A DNA stretch of 56,763 bases from Acetobacter cerevisiae (GCF_001580535.1 NZ_LHZA01000143.1:1-56763), one strand, 5' to 3'; shown: positions 1 to 8,662, counted from the first letter of the stretch. Numbers and translations: made by a program. The notes: generated by a model not told the origin, from the sequence alone.

Positions 1-14
1 CCGGCACAAAACCG

Positions 15-590
15 TTACAAGTCCAGGGCAGCGAGCCCGACCCACAAGGCGGCATCATCCACCACAGCCAGCTTGAGGGCCAGATGGCCGATGGGTCGAT
101 GGGCAGGGGAAAGCTCACGCACCACGCCAATCAGCACCGGCAGGGCGCTGACCGCCATGCACAGCCCGACAGACATGGCCCCGATCAGCGGGGTTGTGTG
201 CGGGGGCGTCCAGCCACGTAGGGGCAGGAAGAAATAATAGACCAGCACGGAGCCAATCACGAAAGGTCCGGCCAGCGCCACTAATGCCCCGGCCAGCAAG
301 CGGCCGAGAGACGGAGAGGGCAGAGGGTCATTCTGATCTTTTTCTGGCGTCTGCCACATTTCCAGCCCGGCAGTGAAGGCGAGAATAAGCACCGCCACCC
401 AGCCGATGGAATTCCCGTAAAAGGACGGAATACCGAGTTCCTGCACAGGCGCGTGGGTAACAGCGAAAAGAATACCAACAAGAATCGGGATGACGGCAAT
501 AGGAATAGCTTTGTTAATCAGGCGCCAGAATCCCCATGGCACCAGAACAAATATAAGCACATCAGCAACAAGCGCTAAGATTTTCGGCAT
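15..590 (-). pseudogene. Cation/proton antiporter (CPA2/Kef-type), N-terminal part only
   Basis: A 191-residue, very hydrophobic product with about six membrane segments. It resembles the first half of Na+/H+ or K+/H+ exchangers of the CPA2 superfamily, which swap a monovalent cation for a proton across the inner membrane. The segment near residues 60-75 (ILAFTAGLEMW) and the acidic pair near residue 180 (KLAVVDDAALW) match the family's transmembrane pattern. Full-length members have about 380-400 or more residues, so this one ends at roughly half length, right after the aspartate-containing helix. The TAA stop lies at 15-17, too close to the window edge to see whether the rest continues in another frame. 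A frameshift or nonsense mutation is more likely than a complete short gene, hence the pseudogene label. The start at 590 follows an AT-rich region. Confidence 0.5.
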
Positions 591-962
591 GCGTTGATCC
601 TGCCTTTCTTTTTAGTTATTAGCTTTATTATATGAGAACAGATGGAAAGTGAAACAATATTGAAAAAAGTTAATAAATTGATATAAAGCTCTATCAGTTC
701 TGATCTCACAGGTTCTTTTTGTGGTCTGGTATTTTCGGATATCACCGCGATACCCGGTTTTGCTGGAGTTTATGGTTTGTGAGCAGAGAGTGTATTAAAA
801 AAGATGTTATAATTTGGAAAAAGATCTTGCTGGTTTTGCAAGAGGCCAGCCTTCGTGAGGTGGTTTGAACCAGAGCCATTTGGCTGCTAGTCTCAGTCGG
901 ATATCAGTATTCCCAAAAGGTTTTTCTGTTTTTTGAGAAATGATGCGTAGGGTTGATCTATT
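591..962. other. AT-rich gene-free intergenic region
   Basis: This 372-bp stretch lies between two divergent genes and is clearly more AT-rich than the coding DNA around it. It contains no convincing ORF on either strand and no recognisable RNA fold. It presumably holds the promoters of the antiporter fragment and of the hypothetical protein at 963. I could not single out a consensus -35/-10 pair. Confidence 0.6.
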
Positions 963-1520
963 GTGCCAGATAAAAATTCTGAAAAGACAAGTAGAGCGCC
1001 AGAGCGTCTTCTGACTTATGATGCCCCTCTTCTGCTGGAAGAGGACAAGCCGACCCGATTAGGAAAACTAAAAACCCGCGTAAAAGCTGTTGGGCAGAAG
1101 GTTGGGGCAGTCCGCCAGACTGTGGTGAACAAATATAAGCCCAGGGCAGCCTCTTCCAAAGTCTTCCTGAAAAAATATAAGCCTTATCTTGATAAAGCGG
1201 TTCTGATGGTCGCCGTGGCAGCAGCCAGCGAAGTTCTGAATGACCGCGAGAAAATGGAAGCCGTTTACCGCTGGGTGCTGAAACTGGTGCCCTCATCCAT
1301 TCGGCTTTTTCTGCCAGAAAAGCTTCTTTTTAATGCCATCTGGTTTGTCAAAGATGACCTGATTAAGAAATTCTATGACTACCGAGAAAGACTAGCCTCT
1401 TCTGGCGAGAGTAAAGAAGAAATACAGCGCCTGACGGATGAGGCCGATCAGTCTATTAAGGATATGGATCAGGCCAAGACCGAGGAGCAGCCACCACGCG
1501 AGGCGTCTGCGGAACACTAA
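963..1520 (+). CDS. Hypothetical protein, basic, 185 aa
   Basis: I do not recognise this protein. It starts with GTG at 963. The N-terminal third is strongly basic (many Lys/Arg around residues 30-70), the middle (about residues 75-130) is a hydrophobic/amphipathic helical stretch with VLMVAVAAASEVL near residue 80, and the C-terminal 45 residues are acidic and glutamine-rich, probably coiled or disordered. There is no signal peptide and no clear transmembrane helix of full length. The gene stands alone, is less GC-rich than its neighbours and follows the AT-rich region, which hints at recent acquisition. Codon use with no internal stops over 558 bp supports a real gene. No function is proposed. 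Confidence 0.6.
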   Translation: MPDKNSEKTSRAPERLLTYDAPLLLEEDKPTRLGKLKTRVKAVGQKVGAVRQTVVNKYKPRAASSKVFLKKYKPYLDKAVLMVAVAAASEVLNDREKMEAVYRWVLKLVPSSIRLFLPEKLLFNAIWFVKDDLIKKFYDYRERLASSGESKEEIQRLTDEADQSIKDMDQAKTEEQPPREASAEH

Positions 1521-1587
1521 GTCTGTGTTGGATTTACGATTCAGTAAATCTGGCAATTTCAGAGGTTATACCCGGAAAACAGGCTGT

Positions 1588-1917
1588 TGGTGTCCGCGAC
1601 GGGATTCGAACCCATGGCCCCAGGATTCATCCCACTTCGGTTTTCACCGCCACCCGGTTTTGCTCCCTTTAAAAGGGGCCGGGTGTTCGTGGTCTGGACT
1701 GTCCCTTTGCCTTAAGCCGTTTCCGGCCCGTAGGCACCGCCCGTCCAGTCTCTACACCTTCCGGCCCTGTTGCCAGAGCGCGGCTTGGCTCGGGATCGGC
1801 ACGGCAAAAGCTTGCCAGAGCGTTCCCCGAATTTGAGCGGATACACCATGGGGTTTCCCGTCATGGCGCCCAATTACCTTAGGAATCCTGTGCTCTATCC
1901 TGCTGAGCTACGCGGAC
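1588..1917 (-). tRNA. tRNA-Arg(CCU) interrupted by a group I intron
   Basis: On the minus strand, exon 1 (1917-1881) and exon 2 (1627-1588) join into a 77-nt tRNA with an encoded CCA end. The acceptor stem GTCCGCG pairs perfectly with CGCGGAC. The D arm has GCTC/GAGC with A20 after GG, a known arginine tRNA trait. The anticodon stem is CAGGA/TCCTG with loop TTCCTAA, giving anticodon CCU, which reads AGG codons. The T arm carries GGTTCGAATCC. The gene is broken after anticodon base U36 by 253 nt with group I core elements, so the transcript must self-splice to be functional. It lies downstream of holA on the same strand but has its own promoter-like sequence. A group I intron in tRNA-Arg(CCU) is known from Agrobacterium. 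Confidence 0.9.
1628..1880 (-). ncRNA. Group I intron (IC3-like) in tRNA-Arg(CCU)
   Basis: The 253-nt intron starts at 1880 after U36 of the tRNA and ends in G (1628), as group I introns require. The 5' exon end UUCCU can pair with GGGAA (1859-1855) to form P1 with a U.G pair at the splice site. Core blocks are readable: the P4-P6 region around CTCAAATTCGGGGAACG and CCCGAGCCAAGCC, the R element (P7/P3) AAGGTGTAGAGACTGGACGG at 1760-1741, and the S element (P7 3' strand) GGGACAGTCCAG at 1704-1693. This closely resembles the small Azoarcus/Agrobacterium tRNA introns of subgroup IC3 as I remember them. No homing endonuclease ORF is present; the 132- and 67-residue plus-strand ORFs here are chance frames. 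Confidence 0.88.
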
Positions 1918-1928
1918 ACACCCCACTG

Positions 1929-1957
1929 TCTATACTGAAAGCCCCCAGCAGGAGCAA
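1929..1957 (-). promoter_or_regulatory. Candidate sigma-70 promoter of tRNA-Arg(CCU)
   Basis: Reading the minus strand, TTGCTC (1957-1952) and TATAGA (1934-1929) are separated by 17 bp, the ideal spacing. The -10 box ends 11 nt before the first base of the mature tRNA at 1917. Transcription would thus start a few bases upstream of the tRNA, so it does not depend on holA. This is a consensus match by eye only. Confidence 0.55.
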
Positions 1958-1969
1958 GGGGAAGGCGGC

Positions 1970-2983
1970 CTAGCGGCGGGATGCCAGAACGGCCCGTGCC
2001 GCCAGCCCTGCCACAAAGCGTTTGCAAAGCAGAGCATCTGGCGCGCCGGTCTGTTTGCAGGAGAGTTCCAGCGCCTGCGTTTCCTGCACGGCCTTGGTCA
2101 AGGCGGGCAGTGGCCAGAGCTCCACGGCCCTGTTAAAGCCGTTGGCGCGTTTGAAAAAGACCGGCGGACGCAATCCCTTGATGGCATCACTCCGGCTGGC
2201 ACCATCCGCCATGGCGGCGCGCACACGTCGCAGGCGGTGCAGATGGGAGAGAAAGGTGCGGGCAATGGCAATCGGGCTGATGCCCTCGGCGAGTGCGCGT
2301 TCAATAGCCAGATCGGCTTCCGTGCGGCGGCCTTCCGTTGCGGCAAAGGCGGCATCTTCCACGGAGACGCTGCCAGCATCCCCAATGCAGACATGCACAT
2401 CCTCCAGCGAGAGCGTGCCGGTATCGCCCGCATAAAGGGCCAGTTTTTCCACTTCACTGCGGGCAGCGCCCCGGTCGGCTCCAAGCCGGCCTGTCAGCCA
2501 GTGCAGAGCATCCTGATCAATGCGCACAGAGTGGCTGGCCAGCATCTGGGTAATGGTGGCTTCCAGCGTGCGGCCTTCTTCCGGGTAGCAGCCAACGCTG
2601 GCGCAGTCCGGACGTTTTTCCAGCAGGGCGCGGAGTTTGGAACGCGAGGGCAGGCCCGGGGCTTCCAGCACCACCAGCGTATCGGTGTTTTGCTCCAGCA
2701 CATGGGTCACAGCTTTAAGCAGGCCGTCTCCGGCATCACGCACGCGTACGGCGCGGCGCCCACCCATCAGGGAAAAGGCCGTGGCTTCTTCTTCCAGTCG
2801 GTCGTGCGTTTCCTTGTCCAGCACGGCCACGCGGAACGGATCATCCACTGATCCGGCAATTTGTTTGACGGCATCCTGCGCCCGCTCACGGATCAGCCCG
2901 GTATCCTCGCCATGCAGCAGGATGACCCGCCACGCGCCGGGGTCTCGGGTTACGCGCGGCAGATTGCGGGCATCAATCTTCAT
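1970..2983 (-). CDS. holA: DNA polymerase III subunit delta
   Basis: The 337-residue product matches the delta subunit of the DNA polymerase III clamp loader, which opens the beta sliding clamp during loading onto primed DNA. The N-terminal nucleotide-binding-like fold begins at VILLHGEDTGLIRER (about residues 20-34), typical of HolA, although this subunit does not hydrolyse ATP. The C-terminal half is helical, as expected for the collar domain, with ISPIAIARTFLSHLHRLRR near residue 240. Length is normal (about 340). It starts 24 nt after the lptE stop and follows leuS-lptE on the same strand, an order often seen in proteobacteria (leuS-lptE-holA), so the three are probably co-transcribed. 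Confidence 0.93.
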   Translation of the reverse strand: MKIDARNLPRVTRDPGAWRVILLHGEDTGLIRERAQDAVKQIAGSVDDPFRVAVLDKETHDRLEEEATAFSLMGGRRAVRVRDAGDGLLKAVTHVLEQNTDTLVVLEAPGLPSRSKLRALLEKRPDCASVGCYPEEGRTLEATITQMLASHSVRIDQDALHWLTGRLGADRGAARSEVEKLALYAGDTGTLSLEDVHVCIGDAGSVSVEDAAFAATEGRRTEADLAIERALAEGISPIAIARTFLSHLHRLRRVRAAMADGASRSDAIKGLRPPVFFKRANGFNRAVELWPLPALTKAVQETQALELSCKQTGAPDALLCKRFVAGLAARAVLASRR

Positions 2984-3007
2984 AAGGCTGTGTCCCGCCC
3001 CTGGCCG

Positions 3008-3706
3008 TTACAGGCCACCGGTCTGGCTGGGGGAACCACGGCCCGTGGCCATATCCGGAATGGCGTCATCCCCTTCCTGCTCCATGGGTGCATCCTTTTC
3101 AGAATTCGGGATGGCGTTGGGCATGGGGTAGAACGCTTTGGGGCCCTGCGAGCGCTTCTGTGCTGGCGTGGCCTGCGTACGGAACCACGTGGCCACCTGC
3201 TGCGTGACCTGATCCGCCAGCGTTTTTGCCACGCGGCCTGTCGCCGTCTCGTTGTTCAGAGTCTGAGCAAAATACTGTTCGTATGTCGCAGTATACCCAT
3301 CCAGCGCTGTGGCATCCCCCTGCGCCAGAAATTTGGGATACTGTTCGACGGTGTAAAGCGTCCAGTGCGCATGGCCATTCATACGCACACGGCCAGAAGT
3401 GTTGTCCGAGTGGATATCAAGAGATTCTGAGCTGACGGAAGGCTGGACAACCAGTGTGTAACCATCCGGGTCTTCCGGCCCGTCACCTGCCATATTCTGT
3501 TGCAGGGCAAGACGCACCTGCTGGCCTACCCGTTCAGGGATATTGGCAACGTAGACGCGTTTGAGTTCCGCGTTGATCTGCGGCGCATCCTCGCGCTCGC
3601 CATACAGCGGCTGAAAGCCACACCCGCCCAGCGCAAGAGGAGCCCCCAGCAGCAGAACTGCCAGAGAGCCATTCAGAAGAGTCTGCGTGAAGCGGGGTCT
3701 GGACAT
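3008..3706 (-). CDS. lptE: LPS-assembly lipoprotein LptE
   Basis: This is a 232-residue outer-membrane lipoprotein that plugs the LptD barrel and helps insert lipopolysaccharide into the outer leaflet. A lipoprotein signal peptide is visible: basic start, hydrophobic core, then lipobox L26-G-G-C29. After the cysteine comes GFQPLYG, a frequent LptE N-terminal motif. The C-terminal 50 residues (after about residue 180) are Pro/Gly-rich and probably disordered. The start codon overlaps the leuS stop by one base (TGATG), implying translational coupling. Its place between leuS and holA is the usual one. Confidence 0.9.
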   Translation of the reverse strand: MSRPRFTQTLLNGSLAVLLLGAPLALGGCGFQPLYGEREDAPQINAELKRVYVANIPERVGQQVRLALQQNMAGDGPEDPDGYTLVVQPSVSSESLDIHSDNTSGRVRMNGHAHWTLYTVEQYPKFLAQGDATALDGYTATYEQYFAQTLNNETATGRVAKTLADQVTQQVATWFRTQATPAQKRSQGPKAFYPMPNAIPNSEKDAPMEQEGDDAIPDMATGRGSPSQTGGL

Positions 3707-6351
3707 CAGCCTGCCGTTACAAAGTTGACGATACGGTTGGGCACGTGAATGCGTTTGACAATCCGCTTGCCTTCCAGCAGCCGCGCCACATTGGGTTCGG
3801 CCTCTGCACGGGCAATCACGGTCGCACTGTCTTCATCCGGTGCCGCATCAATCTTACCGCGCAGCTTACCCATAATCTGCACCGCCAGCGTGACCTGTGT
3901 TGCGGCCAGCAGGCTGGGGTCGGCTTCCGGCCAGGGCAGTTCCACCACCATGGTCTTACCCGGCTCCAGCTGCGCAAACATCTCTTCCGCCAGATGCGGC
4001 ATCATGGGGGCGCACAGCTGGCAGAGGGCGCGGGCGGTTTCACGCCGGGCGAACGCCATACCGGGGAGATCCGGGGTTTTTTCCGCATCCGCCAGAGCGG
4101 AGGTCAGCTCATGGATGCGGGCTACGGCCACGTTAATGGTGAAGGTTTCCAGCGCTTCCGTCACGGCCGCAATGGTGCGATGGGTGGCACGGCGCAGAGC
4201 ATCTGCCTGCGGGGCGATTTCTGCCGGACAGGCGTCCTGCGCCGGCACGGTTTCTGCCACCGTGCGGACAAGACGGAACAGGCGCTGTGCAAAGCGGGCG
4301 GCACCGGAAACACCGGCTTCCGTCCATTCCATATCGCGTTCCGGCGGACTGTCAGACAGCACGAACCAGCGGGCGGTGTCTGAGCCAAAGCGTTCAATAA
4401 TGGCCTCGGGTGAGACCGTGTTCCGCTTGGACTTGGACATTTTTTCCACGCGGCCAACGGTGACGGCTTCCCCGGTGTCGCGTTTGACGGCACCATCCGG
4501 GCGGAGGTCCACTTCTTCCGGATACAGCCAGTTCCCGGCTGCATCCTTGTAGCTTTCGTGGCTGACCATGCCCTGTGTGAACAGCCCGGCAAATGGTTCG
4601 CTCAGATCCAGATGCCCGGTTTTGCGCATGGCGCGGGTAAAGAAGCGCGCATAGAGCAGATGCAGAATGGCGTGCTCAATCCCGCCAATATACTGGTCCA
4701 CCGCCAGCCAGCCATCGGCCGCAGCGCGCACGGTCGGGGTGTCGGCATGGGGAGCCGTAAAGCGGGCAAAATACCATGAACTGTCAACAAACGTGTCAAA
4801 CGTGTCGGTCTCACGCACCGCAGGTTTGCCGCACTTGGGGCAGTCTACATGCTTCCATGTGGGGTGGTGGTCCAGCGGGTTGCCCGGTTTGTCGAACGTG
4901 ACGTCTTCCGGCAGTTTGACCGGCAGCTGCGCGTCCGGCACGGCCACGGGACCGCAATGGTCACAATGGATCACGGGGATGGGGCAACCCCAATAGCGCT
5001 GGCGGGAAACACCCCAGTCCCGCAGACGCCAGTTGACCACGCCTTTGCCCACGCCCAGCTCTTCCAGCCGGGTGATGGCTTCCTTGCGGGCTTCCTCGGT
5101 GGTCAGACCATCCAGAAAACCGGAGTTGATCATCGTGCCATCGCCGGTAAAGGTATTTTTGGTGATGGCAAAATCAGCCTGATCTTTGCCCTGCGGCAGG
5201 ACAACCGGGGTAACCGGCAGGTCGTATTTATGCGCGAAGTCCAGATCGCGCTGGTCCCCGGAGGGGCAGCCGAACAGGGCGCCGGTACCGTAATCCATCA
5301 GTACGAAATTGGCGATCCAGATCGGAAAGCTCTTGTCCATGAACGGATGATTGACGCGCAGACCCGTATCAAAGCCACGCTTTTCAGCCGTTTCCACAGC
5401 CTCGACCGACGTGCCGAGGCGGCGACATTCTGCAATGAACTCCGCAGCCTCTTTATTGCTCTGGGCAACATAGGCGGCCAGCGGATGGTCCGGTGCGATC
5501 GCCAGAAAGGACATGCCGAACAGCGTATCCGGGCGGGTGGTGAAGACCTCAACCGCGTTCAGGTTGCTATCCAGCCCCTGCGGCGGCTGATGCAGAGAGA
5601 AGGTGATGTGCGCACCTTCCGAGCGGCCAATCCAGCGTTCCTGCATGACGCGGACGCGGTCCGGCCAGCGGTCCAGCGTTTTCAGGCCGTCCAGCAGGTC
5701 TTCCGCAAAATCGGTGATTTTGAGGAACCACTGGGAGAGCTTCTTCTTCTCGATCAGTGCGCCGGAGCGCCAGCCGCGACCGTCCACAACCTGCTCGTTG
5801 GCCAGAACGGTCTGGTCAATCGGGTCCCAGTTCACCCAGCTTTCCCGGCGTTCCACCAGACCAGCCTGCAGGAAGTCCAGAAACAGCTTCTGCTGCTTGC
5901 CGTAATAATCCGGCAGGCAGGTGGCAATTTCACGGTCCCAGTTCAGGGAGAAGCCAAGGCGCTGGAGGGTGGCGCGCATGGCGGCAATATTTTTGAGTGT
6001 CCAGTCCTGCGGGTGCACGCCGCGTTCCCGCGCTGCGTTTTCTGCTGGCAGGCCAAACGCATCCCAGCCCATGGGGTGCAGCACGGCATAGCCGCGGGCG
6101 CGTTTGTAACGGGCGACCACATCCCCCAGCGCATAGTTGCGCACATGGCCCATATGGAGCTGGCCGGAGGGGTAGGGGAACATTTCCAGTACGTAGTATT
6201 TGGGCTTATCCGCCGGGGGGATGTCCGGCACGGTGAATACACCGGCCTCATCCCACGCCTTCTGCCACCGGGGCTCAACGCTCTGAAAATCGAAGGACGC
6301 CCCTGTGGAGGGCTGCGCCGGGGCAGTGGACGTGTTGGCAGGCTGTGTCAT
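3706..6351 (-). CDS. leuS: Leucyl-tRNA synthetase
   Basis: A class I aminoacyl-tRNA synthetase that charges tRNA-Leu. With the start at 6351 it has 881 residues, normal for bacterial LeuRS. The HIGH-type motif HMGH is at residues 66-69 and KMSKS at about 637-641. Between them lies the CP1 editing domain (T-rich [10 protein letters not shown] region), and a zinc-like CPKCGKPA segment precedes DSSWYF. The frame is open to 6399, but the 16 extra residues would overlap a terminator hairpin and are not family-like, so MTQPANT is preferred. No strong Shine-Dalgarno is visible. A terminator-like hairpin lies just upstream (6383-6408). Confidence 0.95.
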   Translation of the reverse strand: MTQPANTSTAPAQPSTGASFDFQSVEPRWQKAWDEAGVFTVPDIPPADKPKYYVLEMFPYPSGQLHMGHVRNYALGDVVARYKRARGYAVLHPMGWDAFGLPAENAARERGVHPQDWTLKNIAAMRATLQRLGFSLNWDREIATCLPDYYGKQQKLFLDFLQAGLVERRESWVNWDPIDQTVLANEQVVDGRGWRSGALIEKKKLSQWFLKITDFAEDLLDGLKTLDRWPDRVRVMQERWIGRSEGAHITFSLHQPPQGLDSNLNAVEVFTTRPDTLFGMSFLAIAPDHPLAAYVAQSNKEAAEFIAECRRLGTSVEAVETAEKRGFDTGLRVNHPFMDKSFPIWIANFVLMDYGTGALFGCPSGDQRDLDFAHKYDLPVTPVVLPQGKDQADFAITKNTFTGDGTMINSGFLDGLTTEEARKEAITRLEELGVGKGVVNWRLRDWGVSRQRYWGCPIPVIHCDHCGPVAVPDAQLPVKLPEDVTFDKPGNPLDHHPTWKHVDCPKCGKPAVRETDTFDTFVDSSWYFARFTAPHADTPTVRAAADGWLAVDQYIGGIEHAILHLLYARFFTRAMRKTGHLDLSEPFAGLFTQGMVSHESYKDAAGNWLYPEEVDLRPDGAVKRDTGEAVTVGRVEKMSKSKRNTVSPEAIIERFGSDTARWFVLSDSPPERDMEWTEAGVSGAARFAQRLFRLVRTVAETVPAQDACPAEIAPQADALRRATHRTIAAVTEALETFTINVAVARIHELTSALADAEKTPDLPGMAFARRETARALCQLCAPMMPHLAEEMFAQLEPGKTMVVELPWPEADPSLLAATQVTLAVQIMGKLRGKIDAAPDEDSATVIARAEAEPNVARLLEGKRIVKRIHVPNRIVNFVTAG

Positions 6352-6382
6352 GGAACTCGCGCGGGTGAATTTGTAAATCAGG

Positions 6383-6408
6383 AAAAAACCGGCCCGCAAA
6401 GGGGCCGG
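6383..6408 (-). terminator. Intrinsic terminator/attenuator between DUF3576 gene and leuS
   Basis: On the minus strand a GC-only 7-bp stem (6408-6402 with 6395-6389, CCGGCCC/GGGCCGG) with a 6-nt loop is followed at once by six T residues (6388-6383). This is a textbook Rho-independent terminator. It sits 21 nt after the DUF3576 stop and 31 nt before the leuS start, leaving little room for a separate leuS promoter. It may partly end the upstream transcript or act as a leader attenuator for leuS. Confidence 0.8.
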
Positions 6409-6429
6409 GAACAGCGAAGAGCCGGGACG

Positions 6430-6969
6430 TCAGTCGTCCCGGTTGCCGTTATCTGCGCGCAGTTTACGTGCGCGGGAGAGAATGCGGGCCGCAATATCAG
6501 ACGCCGTATTGGCGGCAGGCGGCGTATCCACCCATTCCGTGCCCTGCTGGACCTGACGGAACACCGTCAGACGCAGCGCATCGGAGCGCAGGCGACGGTC
6601 CAGGATGAACGCTGTCATTTTAAAGCGTTCCCCATGGGCTGCGGGCGGAGTGTACCAGTCTGTCAGGATAATGCCGCCTTCCGCATCCGCCGTGGCGACG
6701 GGCATGAAGGAGAGCGTATCCAGCGTGGCGCGCCACAGATAGGCGTTAACGCCACCTTTCAGTACATCTTCACCCCCTGATGCGCCCCGGTCTTCATGCA
6801 GAAGATGGTTGCGCGGGGCGGTCAGATCACTACTGGTGCGCGGGCCGCTGGAGCAGGCCGGCAGCAGCAGAAGGCCGGAAAGGGCAACGCCAGCCAGCCA
6901 GAAAGCAGGCCGTGAGCCGCTGGAGGCAGAACCGGAAGCGGAAGGGCAGGGCATGGGACGACGTGGCAT
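6430..6969 (-). CDS. DUF3576 family lipoprotein
   Basis: The 179-residue product has a lipoprotein signal: a Ser/Gly-rich N-terminus, a hydrophobic helix (about residues 22-37) and lipobox L36-P-A-C39. The mature part contains VNAYLWRATLDTLSFMPVA and GGIILTDWY, hallmarks of the DUF3576 family found in alphaproteobacteria, commonly next to leuS. Function is unknown; location is probably the periplasmic face of a membrane. It is the first gene of the leuS-lptE-holA run but is separated from leuS by a terminator-like hairpin. Confidence 0.85.
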   Translation of the reverse strand: MPRRPMPCPSASGSASSGSRPAFWLAGVALSGLLLLPACSSGPRTSSDLTAPRNHLLHEDRGASGGEDVLKGGVNAYLWRATLDTLSFMPVATADAEGGIILTDWYTPPAAHGERFKMTAFILDRRLRSDALRLTVFRQVQQGTEWVDTPPAANTASDIAARILSRARKLRADNGNRDD

Positions 6970-7033
6970 AATGTCGATACGGCTCCTTCGGCGGTGGGGC
7001 GCCGATGTTCCCCGGCCTGCCTGATGCGCAGGG

Positions 7034-7336
7034 TCAGGTCCGGTTCATGGTCGAATGGGTCTTGGTTCTCTTCATATCCTGTCGGGGCAATCCCGCCAAG
7101 CGTCTGCTTACGCTCTCTGCGGACAAGGGGCGCAGGGGGACTGCGTCGTCCTGTAGAAAGCCTCCCTTTTTCAGAGCATCCGTCAGCAGTTTCATCAGAT
7201 CCGGCGGGAGATAAGCGTAACGGGCTTCAATGCGGGATGCGGTCAGAGCCGGCTGGAGCAGGCTGAGGCGCTCGGCATACTCATTCGCTTGTTTATACAG
7301 CTCCAGCGCGGAGGCCGCTGCGAGCGCAAGCAGCAA
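7034..7336 (-). CDS. Possible small hypothetical protein
   Basis: A 100-residue frame starting with TTG, preceded by an in-frame stop at about 7361-7363. Codon use is GC3-rich like real genes, and the middle reads as plausible amphipathic helices (YLPPDLMKLLTDALKKGGFL). No homology is recognised. The last 40 residues look less protein-like, and no Shine-Dalgarno is seen. It could be a real small gene or the remnant of a longer one, since a shifted frame stays open further upstream. It fills most of the 427-bp gap between the DUF3576 gene and the transglycosylase gene. Confidence 0.35.
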   Translation of the reverse strand: MLLALAAASALELYKQANEYAERLSLLQPALTASRIEARYAYLPPDLMKLLTDALKKGGFLQDDAVPLRPLSAESVSRRLAGLPRQDMKRTKTHSTMNRT

Positions 7337-7396
7337 AGACTGTGCGATTCGGGGTGGTAATCAGCAAGAGCGATCTTAACAAGAAATAGAGAAAAA

Positions 7397-8545
7397 TTAT
7401 TGATTCACAACCAGAATACACGAGAGGCCCTGCTGCCGAAGCTGGGAGCAGATCGGCCCGGTTTGTGTGGCGGACAGGCCCGCCAGCCGTGTCCGCCAGA
7501 TCTGGCGCCCATTGGTGGTGGGGATCAGCTCAATCCGGTTGACCGCACTTGCCAGCCCACCGGAAGACTGTCTGGCCAGAGCTGCCGCCTGAAGAGCACG
7601 TTCCTGCGTGGAGAATGCGCCAATCTGGATCATAGCATTGCCCCCTGTATCCTGTTGCCAGACCGTGGCAGCTGTCGGGGTCGTAGAAGATGCCGGTGTA
7701 ATTACAGGCGTTGTGAGAGTCTGTCCAGCGGCCTCAGTGCCCGCAGCGGAGGAGACAGCAATATCTCCGTCTGAGGTGTAGGGAGCCGGGGGCGCAAGGT
7801 CATCAGCAGGCAGTGGCGGGGCCGTAGCGGTTCCGGCCGGGCTTGCAGCGGGTGTGCTGGCAACCGCCACCGTGGCCGGAGCCGAGGCTGCAACAACGCG
7901 ATAAGCCGGTGGGCTGGCCGGAACGGCGACCTGCTGCGGTAGGGCTGCACTGGGAGCCGTGGCATACGCCATCTCGGTTGTGGTGGTCATGGCCGGAACC
8001 GGATCATTCAGATGCGGGCTGACGGACGCCAGATAGGTCCGCGCGTAGGATGGCAGGCTTGTGCCACGGCTGCGGTGGTTTTCCTCGCATTGCGGGCCGC
8101 AGTTATAGGCAGCCACAAAACCCGGAGAGCCGAAGCGGTCATAGAGCTCTCGGATATATCCGCTACCCGCCATGATGTTGTCATGCGGATTGTACGGGTC
8201 GGACCCCAGATGGTAGCGTTTGGCCAGCTCTCTGTAAGTGTCAGGCTTGATTTGCATCAGACCGACCGCCCCGTGGATAGAGCGGATGGGGCGACCATGC
8301 ATATATTGGTGCCCACCGGACTCCTGCTGCATGATGGCGCGAATCCAGGACTGCGGGACGGAAAACCGTGTGGAGGCTTCCTGAATGTAAGGTCCCCACG
8401 GGTTAAGAGCCGCACCGGGGGCGCGGTATGTGGAGCGTGTTGGCCCGGCACAGGCAGAGAGAGTTGCCAGCCCGCCAAGAAACAGCGAGCAGAGCGTACG
8501 TTTTCTCTTTTGTGCTGTTCCGGGGAGAAGAAAAGTCCGAACCAT
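7397..8545 (-). CDS. Lipoprotein lytic transglycosylase with SLT and SPOR domains
   Basis: An envelope enzyme that cleaves peptidoglycan glycan strands. With the start at 8545 it has 382 residues. It begins with a lipoprotein signal ending in lipobox L-S-A-C (about residues 29-32). The SLT catalytic domain follows: IMQQESGG holds the catalytic Glu, then GAVGLMQIKPDTYREL and VAAYNCG. A long Ala/Pro/Thr-rich linker (about residues 185-300) leads to a C-terminal SPOR domain (MIQIGAFSTQERA to the end), which binds denuded septal peptidoglycan. The architecture suggests a role in daughter-cell separation. The frame is open to 8608, but the upstream residues do not fit a signal peptide. It lies downstream of the glucose dehydrogenase terminator. 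Confidence 0.88.
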   Translation of the reverse strand: MVRTFLLPGTAQKRKRTLCSLFLGGLATLSACAGPTRSTYRAPGAALNPWGPYIQEASTRFSVPQSWIRAIMQQESGGHQYMHGRPIRSIHGAVGLMQIKPDTYRELAKRYHLGSDPYNPHDNIMAGSGYIRELYDRFGSPGFVAAYNCGPQCEENHRSRGTSLPSYARTYLASVSPHLNDPVPAMTTTTEMAYATAPSAALPQQVAVPASPPAYRVVAASAPATVAVASTPAASPAGTATAPPLPADDLAPPAPYTSDGDIAVSSAAGTEAAGQTLTTPVITPASSTTPTAATVWQQDTGGNAMIQIGAFSTQERALQAAALARQSSGGLASAVNRIELIPTTNGRQIWRTRLAGLSATQTGPICSQLRQQGLSCILVVNQ

Positions 8546-8631
8546 GCGCGCATGGTGCCTTTCCTGAAAGCCGGATGCAATCACAACCTTGAGCAGGCCT
8601 ATCATCACGCTTTGACTCCGGGAGGTCGGGC

Positions 8632-8662
8632 AAAAAAAATCCCCACATAAAGTGGGGATTTT
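8632..8662 (-). terminator. Intrinsic terminator of the glucose dehydrogenase gene
   Basis: On the minus strand the hairpin AATCCCCAC/GTGGGGATT (8660-8652 with 8646-8638, loop TTTAT) is followed by a run of T residues to 8632. It lies about 30 nt after the dehydrogenase stop codon at 8694 and separates it from the transglycosylase gene. Confidence 0.85.

Noticed and set aside
1588-1917. Reading the tRNA halves as a decayed pseudo-tRNA or attachment-site remnant
   Set aside because: All stems are perfect, CCA is encoded, a promoter is present and the insert has group I core elements. No integrase is nearby.
1438-1973. Plus-strand ORFs of 132 and 67 codons over the tRNA/intron
   Set aside because: They run through tRNA exons and intron core elements and have no recognisable product. 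The RNA reading explains the sequence fully.
4849-6780. A 643-codon plus-strand ORF across leuS
   Set aside because: It is antisense to leuS, with His/Gln/Gly/Arg-rich composition and no family features. LeuS motifs are unmistakable on the other strand, so this is a GC-rich shadow frame.
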